This document shows, in pieces, positions 6,184 to 7,345 of a DNA stretch of 7,345 bases; the stretch's first letter is position 1; every line of letters starts with the position of its first letter. Below the pieces are notes generated by a model that did not search any database, had not been told where the DNA came from, and was given only the letters and a program-made list of their open reading frames with translations. The stretch comes from Rhizobacter sp. (GTDB lineage: Bacteria; Pseudomonadota; Gammaproteobacteria; Burkholderiales; Burkholderiaceae_C), in the NCBI GenBank assembly GCA_025360945.1, contig JANYBE010000132.1, positions 1 through 7,345 of the forward strand. The letters are read 5' to 3'. The translations under genes were made by a program, and so were the position numbers.

Positions 6184-7345
6184 ATGACAAGCCAACCGAT
6201 TCGCTTCTTGCACCGCGGCGCCGTTGTCGAAGTGGCCGACGCGGCCGCGACCCGCACCGTGCTCGACTGGCTGCGCGAAAACGCGCGCTGCACCGGCACC
6301 AAGGAAGGCTGCAACGAGGGCGATTGCGGCGCCTGCACCGTCGTGATCGGCGAAGCGGCCAAGCCGGGAGACCCGGCCGCGGTGCGCGGCTTGTCATTGC
6401 AAACGGTGAACGCGTGCATCCAGTTCCTGCCCACGCTCGATGGCAAGGCGCTGTTCACGGTCGAGGACCTGAAAGCGATGAATGCCGACAAGCTGCATCC
6501 GGTCCAGGATGCAATGATCGAATGCCACGGCTCGCAGTGCGGCTTTTGCACGCCGGGCTTCGTGATGTCGTTGTGGTCGGCCTACGAGCGCCACCAGGCC
6601 TGCGCGACCCGACCGACGCGCCAGCAGCTCGCCGACGAACTCTCGGGCAACCTGTGCCGCTGTACCGGTTACCGCCCCATCCTCGACGCCGGCCAGCGCA
6701 TGTTCGATCTGCCGGCCACCACGCTTGCCACGACGCCGGTGCTCGCCGCGTTGAAAAGCATCGCGCGCGCGAGCGCATTCAGCTACACCGCCGCAGCGGG
6801 CGGCGACCGCTTCTGCGCCCCGACCACGCTGGACGAACTCGCGACGCTGCGCGAGCAGAACCCGAAAGCGCAGCTGCTCGCAGGCTCGACCGACATCGGC
6901 CTGTGGGTCAACAAGCTGTTCCGACCGCTGGGCGACATCATCTTCGTCGGCGCCGTGGGCGAGATGAAGCAGATTGTCGAAAAGAGCGACGAGCTGTACA
7001 TCGGTGCCGGTGCCTCGCTCGAAAGCGCGTGGGCCTCCCTCGCGCGGCGCGTGCCCGAACTCACCGACGTGTGGCTGCGCTTCGCCTCGCCGCCAATCCG
7101 CAACGCCGGCACGATGGGCGGCAATGTCGCCAACGGCTCGCCGATCGGCGATTCGCCACCGGTGCTGATCGCGCTGGACGCGCAGATCGAGCTGCGCAAG
7201 GGCGCGCGCGTGCGGCGCCTGCTGCTGAGGGATTTCTATGTCGACTACATGAAGAATCAGCTCGAGGCCGGCGAATTCGTCCAAGGCATCGCGGTGCCGC
7301 TCGCGGCGATGCGGCGCCAGGTTCGCGCCTACAAGATCAGCAAGC
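6184..7345 (+). CDS. xdhA: Xanthine dehydrogenase small subunit (2Fe-2S and FAD domains), 3' end outside the window
   Basis: The first 387 codons of the iron-sulphur/flavin subunit of bacterial xanthine dehydrogenase, which passes electrons from the molybdenum subunit (XdhB, expected just beyond the right edge) to NAD+ during hypoxanthine and xanthine oxidation to urate. The plant-type [2Fe-2S] cluster ligands are Cys43, Cys48, Cys51 and Cys78. The second cluster uses Cys119 and Cys122 in GSQCGFCTPG and Cys158 and Cys160 in NLCRCTGYRPI. The FAD domain begins near residue 205, with LLAGSTDIGL (231-240) and IRNAGTMGGNVANGSPIGD (305-323). About 100 residues are missing against the usual ~490. 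The ATG at 6184 is chosen because family homology begins at once. The sequence before it (CAACCGCCCTCGCCC) has no Shine-Dalgarno. Nothing suggests a frameshift. Confidence 0.95.
   Translation, partial: MTSQPIRFLHRGAVVEVADAAATRTVLDWLRENARCTGTKEGCNEGDCGACTVVIGEAAKPGDPAAVRGLSLQTVNACIQFLPTLDGKALFTVEDLKAMNADKLHPVQDAMIECHGSQCGFCTPGFVMSLWSAYERHQACATRPTRQQLADELSGNLCRCTGYRPILDAGQRMFDLPATTLATTPVLAALKSIARASAFSYTAAAGGDRFCAPTTLDELATLREQNPKAQLLAGSTDIGLWVNKLFRPLGDIIFVGAVGEMKQIVEKSDELYIGAGASLESAWASLARRVPELTDVWLRFASPPIRNAGTMGGNVANGSPIGDSPPVLIALDAQIELRKGARVRRLLLRDFYVDYMKNQLEAGEFVQGIAVPLAAMRRQVRAYKISK

Noticed and set aside
6394..7284. 296-codon minus-strand frame opposite xdhA
   Set aside because: The plus-strand frame encodes all eight cluster cysteines and the FAD motifs of XdhA. 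The minus-strand frame is a low-complexity shadow.

Overview
The window reads as a purine-uptake and purine-catabolism locus from a high-GC proteobacterium. Protein style (NodD-like LysR, bacterial XdhA, GuaD, AzgA-type NCS2 permease, BmpA/NupA-type ABC transporter) and strong G/C preference at third codon positions suggest a betaproteobacterium of the Burkholderiales. That placement is inference; no rRNA or other taxonomic marker is present. No tRNA, rRNA, CRISPR array, insertion sequence or integrase is visible.

Layout from left to right. Minus strand: the N-terminal half of an ABC permease running off the left edge (1-559); its tandem ATPase (546-2084), overlapping the permease by 14 bp; a 223-bp gap rich in inverted repeats (2085-2307); a guanine/hypoxanthine permease of the NCS2 AzgA-like group (2308-3606); a 129-bp gap with one hairpin (3607-3735); guanine deaminase (3736-5055); and a LysR-type regulator (5072-6088) ending 16 bp before the deaminase start. 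Plus strand: after a 95-bp divergent promoter region (6089-6183), the xanthine dehydrogenase small subunit xdhA (6184 to the right edge, incomplete).

How the parts fit together. The NCS2 permease would import guanine or hypoxanthine through the inner membrane. The ABC system, whose second permease and BMP-family binding protein should lie beyond the left edge, would import nucleosides or related purines. GuaD converts guanine to xanthine, and Xdh oxidises hypoxanthine and xanthine to urate. The LysR protein, placed divergently from xdhA and head-to-tail with guaD, is the obvious local regulator.

All full-length genes look intact, with expected motifs and no frameshifts. The least explained DNA is the 2085-2307 gap. 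It holds a long imperfect inverted repeat (2173-2192 with 2232-2254) enclosing a smaller stem capped by a UUCG tetraloop, an adjacent palindrome (TGATAC-CGA-GTATCA) and a small ORF of doubtful status. This is the best candidate for something undescribed, either a mobile palindromic repeat or a structured regulatory element.
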